Below are positions 1 through 7,357 of a DNA stretch of 10,409 nt, piece by piece. The stretch is from an uncultured Opitutales bacterium. Lineage in GTDB: Bacteria; Verrucomicrobiota; Verrucomicrobiia; Opitutales; UBA9783. A model generated the notes under the pieces. It searched no databases, had not been told where the DNA came from, and worked only from the letters and a program-made list of their open reading frames with translations. Each line of letters begins with the position of its first letter. Position 1 is the stretch's first letter. The stretch is taken from positions 1 to 10,409 of the forward strand of contig CAKUXH010000033.1 of assembly GCA_934700265.1 (NCBI GenBank), given 5' to 3'. The translations under genes were made by a program, and so were the position numbers.

Positions 1-120
1 TTATTAGGGCAAGCTCAAATGATTAATTCTTCGGTTATGCAGCAAGTTTTGCCGAATGCTAAGATTTATAATAAATATGGTAAATCCATTATGTCTACAC
101 CTGAGGCTTCTTTGTTATGA
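1..120 (+). CDS. flgN: C-terminal end of probable flagellar export chaperone FlgN (partial)
   Basis: The window opens inside an open reading frame of 39 codons ending with TGA at 118-120. That stop overlaps the flgK start as ATGA (117-120), which implies translational coupling. The visible residues end with an IYNKYGK stretch followed by a short STPEASLL tail. This resembles the usual end of FlgN-type proteins, an amphipathic helix followed by a Y-x-x-x-G pattern. FlgN is the cytoplasmic export chaperone for FlgK and FlgL, and its gene is commonly placed directly before flgK. The name rests mainly on position and this weak pattern, because the diagnostic helical body lies outside the window. 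Another small flagellar protein is possible. The frame also shows that TGA is used as a stop codon in this genome. Confidence 0.5.
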   Translation, partial: LLGQAQMINSSVMQQVLPNAKIYNKYGKSIMSTPEASLL

Positions 121-1496
121 GTGTAAATTTGCATCAGACTTTGTATAATACGGCCGATGCGCTGAACCTTCATACGCGTGCTATTGAAGTTGTTGGTCAA
201 AATATTGCTAATGTAAATAATCCAGATTATGCTGCAAGGAGAATTCGTATTTCAGCAAATCCTACTATGGCGATTGCACATGGCAATAAAGGAGGTACAT
301 CGGGTATATTGGATTTGAATGTTGTTACTGAACGAGATGCGTTAGTTGATAGGCAGATTATTCAATCAAATGCTAGAATAGGTAAATTAGAGTGTGAATC
401 ACAAAATAACGAATTACTTGAGAATTTGTTAGGAGAATCTTTTCAATTAAATGCACAAGGTACAGTAGAGTCGGGAGATGTTTTTTCAACCAAAGGAATT
501 GCATACGATTTAAGGCAATTTTTTAATGCCTGTTCTGCTTTAAGTACAAATCCTATTTCTTCTGCAGAGCGTTTAAATGTTATTTCTCATGGGAAAAATT
601 TAGTTGATCAGGTATCTTACTTAAAAGAGCGTTTTGATGAAATGAGTGGCAATTTATCTATACGGATAAAGGATGATGTTTCTAATGTTAATTCAATTTT
701 GAAAGAAATTGCTTTGCAGACAAAAAAAATAAATGATTTTGAAAAACCGTATGATGCTAAAGTTGTTGCATTTGAATTAAGAGAAAGTCGACAGGCAAAT
801 TTAGAAAAATTAGGAAAGTTGATGAATGTCGATATAGTTGAAACTTCTAATTCTTTTAAGATTTCTTGTGAAAATACAGAATTATTGGAAGGGAGTTTGG
901 TTAAGAGTAAACTTTCTTTTGATGGTACTAATTTTAAATTTGGTAATCAAACACTTAATATTACTGGTGGAATATTAGGAGGAAAATTTGCAACGAAATT
1001 TACCAGAATACCTGATATGACTTTATCGTTGGATAAGTGGATTAAAACATTTGTAGATACGATCAATAAAGCTTATGATATTAATAATGATGGAACAAAA
1101 CTTTTTGACGGAACCGATATGGCTTCGTTTAAATTTGTTGCAACATCTGTAACATTAAAAACGAGTTCTAAAGATGGTAATTCTGTTGCGAATGATCGAA
1201 TCAATGCTGTTGTGAATGTTCAAAATGAAAAGATAGAAGGGGCAACATTGGAAGAAAGCTATCGAGCTTTTATCATAGACACAGCTCAAAAGTTTAAAAA
1301 TACGACAGATTCATTAGAAAGTGAAGATTTGGTACAAAAAATGCTTCTAAATCAGAGAGAAAACAGAATAGGCGTTTCTATCGATTCTGAATTGGTAAAT
1401 TTGGTTAAATCGCAGAAAGCTTTTCAGGCTGCTGCAAAAATAGTCACACTTATCGATGAATTGCTGGATACGGCAATTAATATGGCAAGGCACTAA
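117..1496 (+). CDS. flgK: Flagellar hook-associated protein 1, FlgK
   Basis: FlgK is the first junction protein between the hook and the filament. It is exported through the flagellar type III apparatus and assembled at the hook tip. The N-terminus has the D0 helix with the near-invariant ANVNNPDYA motif at residues 31-39. The C-terminus has the matching D0 helix (residues about 432-455: SQKAFQAAAKIVTLIDELLD), which packs against the N-terminal helix in the assembled tube. At 459 residues it is shorter than enteric FlgK (about 550), consistent with reduced surface domains in the middle. The ATG at 117 overlaps the upstream stop and places the D0 motif at the normal distance from the start. 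It is followed after 2 nt by flgL, so the pair is surely co-transcribed. Identification of the family is secure. Confidence 0.95.
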   Translation: MSVNLHQTLYNTADALNLHTRAIEVVGQNIANVNNPDYAARRIRISANPTMAIAHGNKGGTSGILDLNVVTERDALVDRQIIQSNARIGKLECESQNNELLENLLGESFQLNAQGTVESGDVFSTKGIAYDLRQFFNACSALSTNPISSAERLNVISHGKNLVDQVSYLKERFDEMSGNLSIRIKDDVSNVNSILKEIALQTKKINDFEKPYDAKVVAFELRESRQANLEKLGKLMNVDIVETSNSFKISCENTELLEGSLVKSKLSFDGTNFKFGNQTLNITGGILGGKFATKFTRIPDMTLSLDKWIKTFVDTINKAYDINNDGTKLFDGTDMASFKFVATSVTLKTSSKDGNSVANDRINAVVNVQNEKIEGATLEESYRAFIIDTAQKFKNTTDSLESEDLVQKMLLNQRENRIGVSIDSELVNLVKSQKAFQAAAKIVTLIDELLDTAINMARH

Positions 1497-1498
1497 TT

Positions 1499-2401
1499 AT
1501 GAATATTTCATCTCAGGGATTTGCAAACCAGTACATTAATAATTTGCAGATATTACAAACGAATAATTTGTATTATATGAATCAAACTGGTTCCGGTCAT
1601 AAATTTCAAACCCCAAGTGAGGCTCCCAGCGATGCTTCTATGGTTTTGCGTGCTCAAACTAGTCGTATGCAGATTGGTCAGTGTTTGAAAAATGGGGCTT
1701 ATGCGCAAGGTTTGGCCAACATTGCTTCACAGACGATTGAAAAAATGATGGAAAATAATTCCGATATAGGGGCTTATTCAGTTCAGTATTCCAGCTTAAA
1801 TGTGGATGCGCTAAAAAATATTCGTAGTACGATAGATGGTTTGTTGGACCAAATGGTTAATTTAGCTAACACTAAACAGATGGATACATTTCTTTTTGGA
1901 GGTAATAAGTTAACACAAGAACCGTTTAAAGTAAGTAGAGATGAGGTGACTAATCGTATAGATAAGATAGAATATGTAGGTGGAGAAGATGTTAATACAT
2001 TTTCTATTGGACCGAATCTTTCATTGAATCCCTTAACGGAAGCCTCAGAAAATGAGCAGATAAAAGCGGCATTAGATAATTTATTAGCTTTACGTGATGC
2101 TTTTTATGAAGAGCCGCCTGATTCAAATAAAGTAAGGATTTTAGGTAATAGTGTTAATCAAGATAATGAGACCATTTTTGCAGACATATTGGGATCTTTA
2201 GGTGCTAAATTAACCCGTATTGAACATGCTGAGCAACAAAATCAATTTATTAACGAAGACCTGGAAAAAATTTCTTCCCTCTATGCAGATATTAACGTGG
2301 TTGATGTTATTGTGAAATTCCAACAGTCGCAATTTGCATATCAAGCTGCTTTGCAAACAGGTAGCAAAGTGTTAAACCTTTCACTTCTTAACTATTTATA
2401 A
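1499..2401 (+). CDS. flgL: Flagellar hook-associated protein 3, FlgL
   Basis: FlgL is the second hook-filament junction protein and a flagellin relative that seats the first filament subunits. The 300-residue length is typical. The N-terminal region carries the flagellin/FlgL signature in the form GHKFQTPSEAPSDA (residues 33-46; the family consensus is close to SGKRI-x-x-SDDP). A FLFGG motif lies at 131-135, where other FlgL proteins have YLFxG. The C-terminal D0 helix (about 269-300, with FQQSQFAYQAALQTGSKV) ends in the usual LSLLNYL-like tail. The start at 1499 lies 2 nt after the flgK stop, with an AAGG sequence about 10 nt upstream inside flgK. FlgK and FlgL are normally chaperoned by FlgN, whose probable gene lies just before them. 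Confidence 0.93.
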   Translation: MNISSQGFANQYINNLQILQTNNLYYMNQTGSGHKFQTPSEAPSDASMVLRAQTSRMQIGQCLKNGAYAQGLANIASQTIEKMMENNSDIGAYSVQYSSLNVDALKNIRSTIDGLLDQMVNLANTKQMDTFLFGGNKLTQEPFKVSRDEVTNRIDKIEYVGGEDVNTFSIGPNLSLNPLTEASENEQIKAALDNLLALRDAFYEEPPDSNKVRILGNSVNQDNETIFADILGSLGAKLTRIEHAEQQNQFINEDLEKISSLYADINVVDVIVKFQQSQFAYQAALQTGSKVLNLSLLNYL

Positions 2402-2404
2402 ATT

Positions 2405-2851
2405 ATGATGAGATGGACACAGCAATTGGCAATTAATGGTATAGAAAATACACCATTGTCATTTCAAATGTTTCTCCCAGAGGGACTTATTGGGATGAAT
2501 GAACTGAAACGATTTAAAGGTATTGTAGAAAAAGATATGCCTTTCATAGAGCTTAGATCATTAGATGAAGATCATTTGGGTTTTTGGGCAATGAACCCTT
2601 TCCCGTACGTTGATCGTTATGAGATTGAAGTTTCTGATGATGATATTACTTCGTTAGGAATTCGTAGCATAAATGATGCATTTTTCCTAACATTAGCCAC
2701 AATGAATAGGACCAATATTACTTTAAACTTAATGGCACCGATTCTTTTAAATAAAGAAACACAGATTGGTAAACAGATTGTATTAGAAAATTACAAGAAC
2801 TATTCTGCTCGACATGTTATTTATGAGGGGGCTGTACAATGCTTGTCTTAA
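2405..2851 (+). CDS. fliW: Flagellar assembly factor FliW
   Basis: FliW is a small cytoplasmic protein that binds free flagellin. When flagellin is exported, released FliW binds CsrA and lifts its repression of flagellin mRNA translation. The 148-residue protein shows the family's features: LPEGLIG near the start (residues 24-30), a hydrophobic FWAMNPF stretch, NLMAPILLN at 108-116 and GKQIVLENY at 122-130. Two tandem ATG codons occur at 2405 and 2408 and either could be the start. No clear Shine-Dalgarno sequence precedes them, so translation may depend on coupling to flgL 3 nt upstream. Its 3' end overlaps csrA by 13 bases, as expected for partners made in balance. Confidence 0.92.
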   Translation: MMRWTQQLAINGIENTPLSFQMFLPEGLIGMNELKRFKGIVEKDMPFIELRSLDEDHLGFWAMNPFPYVDRYEIEVSDDDITSLGIRSINDAFFLTLATMNRTNITLNLMAPILLNKETQIGKQIVLENYKNYSARHVIYEGAVQCLS

Positions 2852-3093
2852 CGCGTAAACCGGAAGAATCGATTATTGTTGTTTCACCTAATGGAGATGC
2901 ATTGGAAATTCATTTGGCAAAAATTGATAATGATCGGGCAAAAATTGGTATCGAAGCTCCTAACGACTATCGGATATTTAGAAAAGAGGTGTATGATGTT
3001 GTATTGCAATCAAATTCTGCGGCTCAATGTGATACCGGAAGCTTTGATAAAAGTAAATTGTTGAAAAAATTTTTTAATAAAAATGAAAAATAA
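2839..3093 (+). CDS. csrA: Carbon storage / translational regulator CsrA
   Basis: CsrA is a dimeric RNA-binding protein that represses translation by binding GGA-containing hairpins at ribosome binding sites. In flagellar contexts it is antagonised by FliW. The canonical start MLVLTRK (with the RNA-contacting Arg6) and the KIGIEAPNDYRIFRKEV segment (residues about 35-51, including the conserved Arg of the second RNA contact) are intact. The protein is 84 residues, longer than the 61-74 usual. The additional tail of about 25 residues is polar and ends lysine-rich (KLLKKFFNKNEK). A strong GAGGGG ribosome binding site (2825-2830) lies inside fliW, about 8 nt before the ATG. The gene overlaps fliW by 13 nt. 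No flagellin gene, the usual target, is present next to it. Confidence 0.95.
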   Translation: MLVLTRKPEESIIVVSPNGDALEIHLAKIDNDRAKIGIEAPNDYRIFRKEVYDVVLQSNSAAQCDTGSFDKSKLLKKFFNKNEK

Positions 3094-3105
3094 AAAGGCT
3101 AAAAA

Positions 3106-4542
3106 ATGAGTACAAACATTTCGAAGATTTGTAATCAACAGTCAATAGAGTTGAATACGGATAAGCTTTCTAATCAAAACATATCAGAAAATAAAGGTTC
3201 AACAACAAATATTGGTGATAATATTAATCAAGCTAAAAGTTTAAGCTCTGCACAACAAAATGCATTGAATCATATAGGTAAAGTTTTAGAAAAAACCTAT
3301 CATTTAAATTCATCAGATGTAGATAATATCAAAGCATTTGTAAGTGCTTTGGATAAGCAAATTAATGAACAAATTGAAAAACAATCAGTCACAGGAGGAG
3401 CTGGAATTGTTGAAAATTTGAAGGCAGAGTTAAAGAGTTCAGAAAAACTTCAAAAAAATATTGATGCTTGTATGAATGCAAAGACTAGTTTTTTTACTCA
3501 ACTGAAGTTTTTATGTGCTAAAATTGCTAGTTTTTTTGGAAATAACTCTAAGTTAGAAAAACTTCAAGAGAAAGGTTTGGAGCAATTTAATGAATTGCGA
3601 GGCTTATTAACGAAAAATTCTCATGGAAAAAATTTCTTAATCTCATTTTTAGAAGATAATTCTTCCAATAAAGAAGCTATTAAGGGTATGTTTAAATGCG
3701 GTTTTTGTCTAGATGATTTGGTGACAGTTTTAGGCGAGAAGAAATTTTTATCACAGTTTAAATCTGAAATTGCGAATGGTTCTTTGACCGTAAATGATAA
3801 GCTTAGTGAAAAGTTTGTCTTACAGTTCAAATCAGAAATTTTAGATGGTTCTTTGAAAATTCGGGATAAAGATCTTTTATTAAATGATTCTTTTGTGAAG
3901 TCGATAGATGTAAATAATAAAAAAGAAAAAGAAGTAGAAGGGTTTGCAAAGGCGTTTTATTGGGCGGATTGCCAGCTTGCCGAACAGGCAGTATCGGCTA
4001 ATATGGGGCAAGAACTTTCCTTAAATGAAATGAAAAAAACATTTTCTGAAAATTGCACATTGTTTAAAGATATAGCTAGAAATTATAGCTGTTCTTTTAC
4101 GATAGGAGGTGAAACTTTAAATATTCCTGCCCACACAGAAAAAAATAGATGTGTACAAATAATAGAAAATGCAATACGTAAGAATTCTTTCTCAAAGACT
4201 GAAGCAAACGCATTAAAAAATTTTTGTGCAAAATTCCTGTCACAAGGAGTATTAGCAAATTGCTATCCTAATAGTGCAGTTTTATTTCCGATGGGAGGTG
4301 AAAAGATTGATTTTTATGTGCAAATAGATGATAATGGAGACACGCATGTAAAAGTTGCTGCAAGTCAAGATCATATCCCGTGTTCGAGTTTAGTAAATGA
4401 TACAGGTATTACTGAATTCCAAAATCTAGAAATACCGATAAAAGTAGAGAGTGAATTCTCTTTTACCTACAAAGAAGGTATTGTAGCCTGTAATGGTATT
4501 GCGAGCAATGTTAAGGTTTCAAAGTACGAACAAAAAGAGTAA
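3106..4542 (+). CDS. Unrecognised 478-aa protein closing the flagellar operon; possible exported protein
   Basis: I do not recognise this protein. It starts 12 nt after csrA, with AAGG (3095-3098) 7 nt before the ATG, so it is probably co-transcribed. The first 50 residues are rich in Ser, Asn, Gln and Thr and lack a Sec signal peptide, a composition often seen in substrates of type III export. Residues about 50-165 look helical and charged. They enclose a short amphipathic, hydrophobic stretch at 129-145 (FFTQLKFLCAKIASFFG), too weak for a confident membrane span. Residues 214-259 form two imperfect 23-residue repeats. The remainder (about 260-478) appears mixed alpha/beta and contains eight or so cysteines. 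It occupies the position flagellin has after fliW-csrA in Bacillus but lacks flagellin D0/D1 motifs. A secreted effector or flagellum-linked protein is inference only. Confidence 0.8.
   Translation: MSTNISKICNQQSIELNTDKLSNQNISENKGSTTNIGDNINQAKSLSSAQQNALNHIGKVLEKTYHLNSSDVDNIKAFVSALDKQINEQIEKQSVTGGAGIVENLKAELKSSEKLQKNIDACMNAKTSFFTQLKFLCAKIASFFGNNSKLEKLQEKGLEQFNELRGLLTKNSHGKNFLISFLEDNSSNKEAIKGMFKCGFCLDDLVTVLGEKKFLSQFKSEIANGSLTVNDKLSEKFVLQFKSEILDGSLKIRDKDLLLNDSFVKSIDVNNKKEKEVEGFAKAFYWADCQLAEQAVSANMGQELSLNEMKKTFSENCTLFKDIARNYSCSFTIGGETLNIPAHTEKNRCVQIIENAIRKNSFSKTEANALKNFCAKFLSQGVLANCYPNSAVLFPMGGEKIDFYVQIDDNGDTHVKVAASQDHIPCSSLVNDTGITEFQNLEIPIKVESEFSFTYKEGIVACNGIASNVKVSKYEQKE
3745..3882 (+). repeat. 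Two tandem 69-bp (23-residue) coding repeats
   Basis: Units at 3745-3813 and 3814-3882 encode related 23-residue segments. The shared residues include QFKSEI followed by a GSL motif and a D-K near the end. The DNA copies have diverged at many third positions, so the duplication is old and kept at protein level. Confidence 0.75.
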
Positions 4543-4563
4543 TTATTCGGTTTCTCAAGAAGA

Positions 4564-4585
4564 CCTCAGTATCCCTGAGGCTTTT
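4564..4585. terminator. Bidirectional rho-independent terminator between convergent genes
   Basis: CCTCAG (4564-4569) and CTGAGG (4575-4580) form a perfect 6-bp stem around a 5-nt loop, followed by CTTTT. On the opposite strand the A-rich AAGAAGA before the stem supplies a short U-tract. It sits 22 nt after the stop of the 478-aa gene and just past the stop of the convergent transporter gene, so it probably serves both. Confidence 0.7.
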
Positions 4586-4590
4586 GGGGT

Positions 4591-5802
4591 TTAAATTTGT
4601 TCTAGGTTTTTACAAGCTTTACGGGTGATTTTTCCCCAAGCTTTTTTGATGAAAATAACTAAGAAATTGTTGGCAGTGACATTTCCTGCAGTTGTGATAG
4701 GGTCGATGAGCATATAAAATGCTGCTATGAGTGCTAACATTTCTTCAGAGAATCCTAGGTAGTGTTGAAGGATAGGGAGCGACACCATAATTGTTCCTCC
4801 TGGGATGCCAGCTCCAGCAAACTTATTAAGTACAAAGCAGAATCCAAAAAATAAATAAGTAGTTACACTTGGCATAGGACAAGAAAAACTATTAAGAATG
4901 ATAACTGCTAGAATAGGAATGCAGATTGTGTCTCCAACCATATGAAAATTAATACTGATGGGCATAACTGCGTTTGCCAAAACAGGATCTTTTGTGTTTT
5001 TAGTAGCCGCTTCGATTGAGAAGGGTAGGGCAGCAGCACTTGACATAGTGGTTGCTCCTGTAATCATTGCAGGAAAAATATTTTTTATTAACACCATTGC
5101 AGGTACCTTTGTACATCTGTGGGCTGCATACCACCAAAGGCAAAGATATAGTACCAAAAATGTAATCATAATTGCACAAGATTTACCATTGGTTGTTACA
5201 AAATAGAACATTTGTCCTTCAGCCAGTAATTTTAGTACAAATCCCATGAGGAATAACGGTAAAGTTGGGATAAACACGCGCATCATAAATCCCATCGTAA
5301 ATTTATGAACAAAATTTACAAATTTCATATATTTCGGAAGGCCTAGAAATGCACTTAAAATACCGCTTGTTATTCCTAAAACAAGTGCCCAAGCGTTAGG
5401 TAAAAAATGAGGTAGATTGCAATAAAAGTAAGGTGTGATGCTTCCTATGGTTTGTGTCATTGGAATATGTTGCCCTAATTTTGAAAAATAGGGAATAACA
5501 TAGCATCCAACAATTCCTGAAAACATTAAGTTTAAAAAGTTTGAGGTTACGATAACCCCCATGATTGTTATAGCGAACCACAAACCATTATCTTTCAAGG
5601 AAGAAAAAGCAACTGCTGTTCCGCTAAAAATGAGAAAAGGAATAAAAAATAATAACAGGCTTTTTAATGCAATGCTTAGGGTTAATGCCGCTTTGAGAAA
5701 ATCCATCGGTAAGATTTTGTAAAATAGAAAGCAAAAAACCAATGTTATCAAAATGCGTACCATAGGTTCTTTTAATATGCGCTTAAGCTTCCTAATTTTC
5801 AT
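4591..5802 (-). CDS. SLC1/DAACS-family Na+-coupled amino acid or dicarboxylate carrier (divergent)
   Basis: This 403-residue inner-membrane protein belongs to the glutamate/dicarboxylate:cation symporter family (Pfam SDF). Its first two thirds are strings of hydrophobic helices, starting after a basic N-terminus (KIRKLKR). The C-terminal transport core is recognisable: the serine-rich re-entrant loop HP1 TMSSAAALP (252-260), the HP2 loop AGIPGGT (331-337) and the TM8 segment LIDPITTAGNVTANN (365-379). Aligned by eye to GltPh, Asp394 and Asn401 are kept (D367, N374). The carboxylate-binding Arg397 is Thr370 and the Na+-site Asp405 is Asn378. The NMDGT motif is replaced by a HMVGDT-like sequence (287-292). 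Thr at the Arg397 position is typical of neutral amino acid carriers such as ASCT, so a neutral substrate is inferred. It resembles chlamydial GltT-like carriers from memory. No clear ribosome binding site is visible. Confidence 0.85.
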   Translation of the reverse strand: MKIRKLKRILKEPMVRILITLVFCFLFYKILPMDFLKAALTLSIALKSLLLFFIPFLIFSGTAVAFSSLKDNGLWFAITIMGVIVTSNFLNLMFSGIVGCYVIPYFSKLGQHIPMTQTIGSITPYFYCNLPHFLPNAWALVLGITSGILSAFLGLPKYMKFVNFVHKFTMGFMMRVFIPTLPLFLMGFVLKLLAEGQMFYFVTTNGKSCAIMITFLVLYLCLWWYAAHRCTKVPAMVLIKNIFPAMITGATTMSSAAALPFSIEAATKNTKDPVLANAVMPISINFHMVGDTICIPILAVIILNSFSCPMPSVTTYLFFGFCFVLNKFAGAGIPGGTIMVSLPILQHYLGFSEEMLALIAAFYMLIDPITTAGNVTANNFLVIFIKKAWGKITRKACKNLEQI

Positions 5803-5889
5803 AAAACATTATCTCATCAAAAAATAAAAATTTTTACAAGAAAATAGTTAGAAAGAATATATTTGTTTAGATTTTTTTGTAAAAATCTC

Positions 5890-5921
5890 TTGACTTTTAT
5901 AATAAAACAATCTCTTATTAT
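5890..5921 (+). promoter_or_regulatory. Candidate promoter for tRNA-fMet
   Basis: TTGACT at 5890-5895 matches a sigma-70 -35 box. A T/A-rich -10 candidate lies downstream: TCTTAT at 5913-5918 (17-bp spacer, 4 of 6 matches), or TATTAT at 5916-5921 with an over-long 20-bp spacer. Either would start transcription about 15-20 nt before the tRNA. The -10 assignment is uncertain. Confidence 0.45.
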
Positions 5922-5941
5922 TTATATATCTTATTTAATAT

Positions 5942-6018
<77 letters not shown>

Positions 6019-6167
6019 ATGTTTATGCGGGGTAGCGCTGACATGGGAAGTGGCTCCTAAGGTTTGTGTTGGTGGATTTGTTGGTTTTTGAAAAAAGATT
6101 GTTTCAAAGCTTTGCTGTTTGTTCCCAGGTGTTAAAATATTAACCAATAAATAGGAAAATTACAAAT
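6019..6167 (+). promoter_or_regulatory. Integrase leader / element end next to the tRNA
   Basis: This 149-nt stretch between the tRNA and the integrase start is richer in G+T than its surroundings. It contains several inverted repeats: TTTGAAA (6087-6093) with TTTCAAA (6102-6108), the palindrome CAAAGCTTTG (6105-6114), and GTTAA/TTAAC around AATA (6131-6144). Such sites are typical of recombinase arm binding or autoregulation, but no function can be shown. AGGA at 6153-6156 is a plausible ribosome binding site for the integrase ATG at 6168. Confidence 0.35.
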
Positions 6168-7353
6168 ATGCCATTAGAGCTAAGAAAAGATAGGAATGGG
6201 AAAGTAAGGAATCACTGGTATGGACGCTATAAAGCAAACGGAAAACAATACTGTGTTAATTTAGATTTGAGACACAAGGCAAAATCCCGACATCATTGAA
6301 ACAGTTTGGCGATATTGCATTCGAACGTTCTCGTGCAGAAGCGCAATTAAAATTAAAGAAGCACATTCAACCAAGACTGCAAGCAATTTACTCAAACGAG
6401 CCTATGAGATATCGCAGGGCGTCAAAGTAAAGGAAGTACTTTTGGATGATTTGGCAAAATCCTGGGCAAAATTACCGCGTTCTCGAGCCATTACAAAACG
6501 TCATGAGATGGAATGTATGCGTCGACTAAATAAGTTTGTTGAATTTATCCAAAAGAATTATCGAAACTTGCAGTATCTCTCACAAATTACTCCACAGATT
6601 GCACATCATTACTTGAAATACGAACAAGGACGTGGAATTGCTCCCAAAACATATAACGATATTTTGAAGCTGTTGCGTTCAGCTTTTGAGCAATTGCGTG
6701 AAGATGGGCAAAATCCTTTTAAGAAAATCCCTACGCAGGAATCAGAAACGATCTTTCGAAAACCTTATACCGAGGAGGAATTACAGCAGATTTTAACGGT
6801 ATCTGAAAATCATCCATTCATTCGACCGATCATTGTCTTGGGCATTATGACAGCCATGCGTCGTGGGGATTGCTGCTTGCTGAAATGGGAAGATGTCGAT
6901 CTGCGTTCGAATTTCATCAAAGTTAAAACCTACAAAACAGGTGCCATGGTTGAAATCCACATTTGGCCAACTTTGAGAGCTGAACTGTTAAAAGCTCAGC
7001 AAAGCACCAAAAAACTTGAAGGTTATGTTTATCCAGAACAAGCCAAAATGTATCAAGAAAATCCTGACGGTATTACTTTTCTTATCAAGCGTGTTTTGAA
7101 CGAAGCCGGTTTTAAAACGGAAGATGATCATGAACGATCTCACGGTTTGTGACGAGCTTCCATTCGTGGCTTCCACGCCTTTCGTGTTACTTGGGTAACG
7201 CTGGCTCTGAACAACAACGTGCCGTTAGAAATCATACGACGTATTACAGGTCATCGTACAACAGAAATCGTCCTTAAGCATTATTATCAGCCCAACCGCG
7301 AGGATTTTCGTAACGCTTTAAAATCTAAAATGCCTGAAATTTTAATGAAATAA
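6168..7353 (+). pseudogene. Tyrosine recombinase (phage-type integrase), broken by two frameshifts and one nonsense codon
   Basis: Together the pieces spell an integrase of about 395 residues. The start (MPLELRKDRNGKVRNHWYGR) and first segment run from 6168 in one frame and reach TGA at 6297. Homology-like sequence (GKIPTSLKQFGDIAFERSRA) continues about 6278-6375 in a second frame. From about 6380 a third frame carries the SAM-like DNA-binding domain and the catalytic core. The catalytic residues of the family are visible: Arg in TAMRRGD (6859-6861), HAFR (7174-7185), His of GH (7252-7254) and Tyr in KHYY (7282-7287). An in-frame TGA at 7150-7152, just before RASIRGFHAFR, separates the first Arg from the His-Arg-His-Tyr half; a CGA-to-TGA change would explain it. 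The longest intact piece (from 6442, TTG start) lacks the nucleophile. An inactive remnant is most likely; sequencing error is an alternative for the frameshifts. Confidence 0.88.
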
Positions 7354-7357
7354 ATTT

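Noticed and set aside
3106..4542. Flagellin, because of the position after fliW-csrA
   Set aside because: The N- and C-terminal D0/D1 helices and the LL-rich tail of flagellin are absent.
4958..5206. 82-residue frame on the + strand inside the transporter gene
   Set aside because: It is a shadow of the conserved HP1 region of the SLC1 carrier on the other strand.
7150..7152. TGA as selenocysteine or a reassigned sense codon
   Set aside because: No SECIS-like hairpin is evident, the position is not Cys-like in the family, two frameshifts also break the gene, and TGA ends the gene before flgK.
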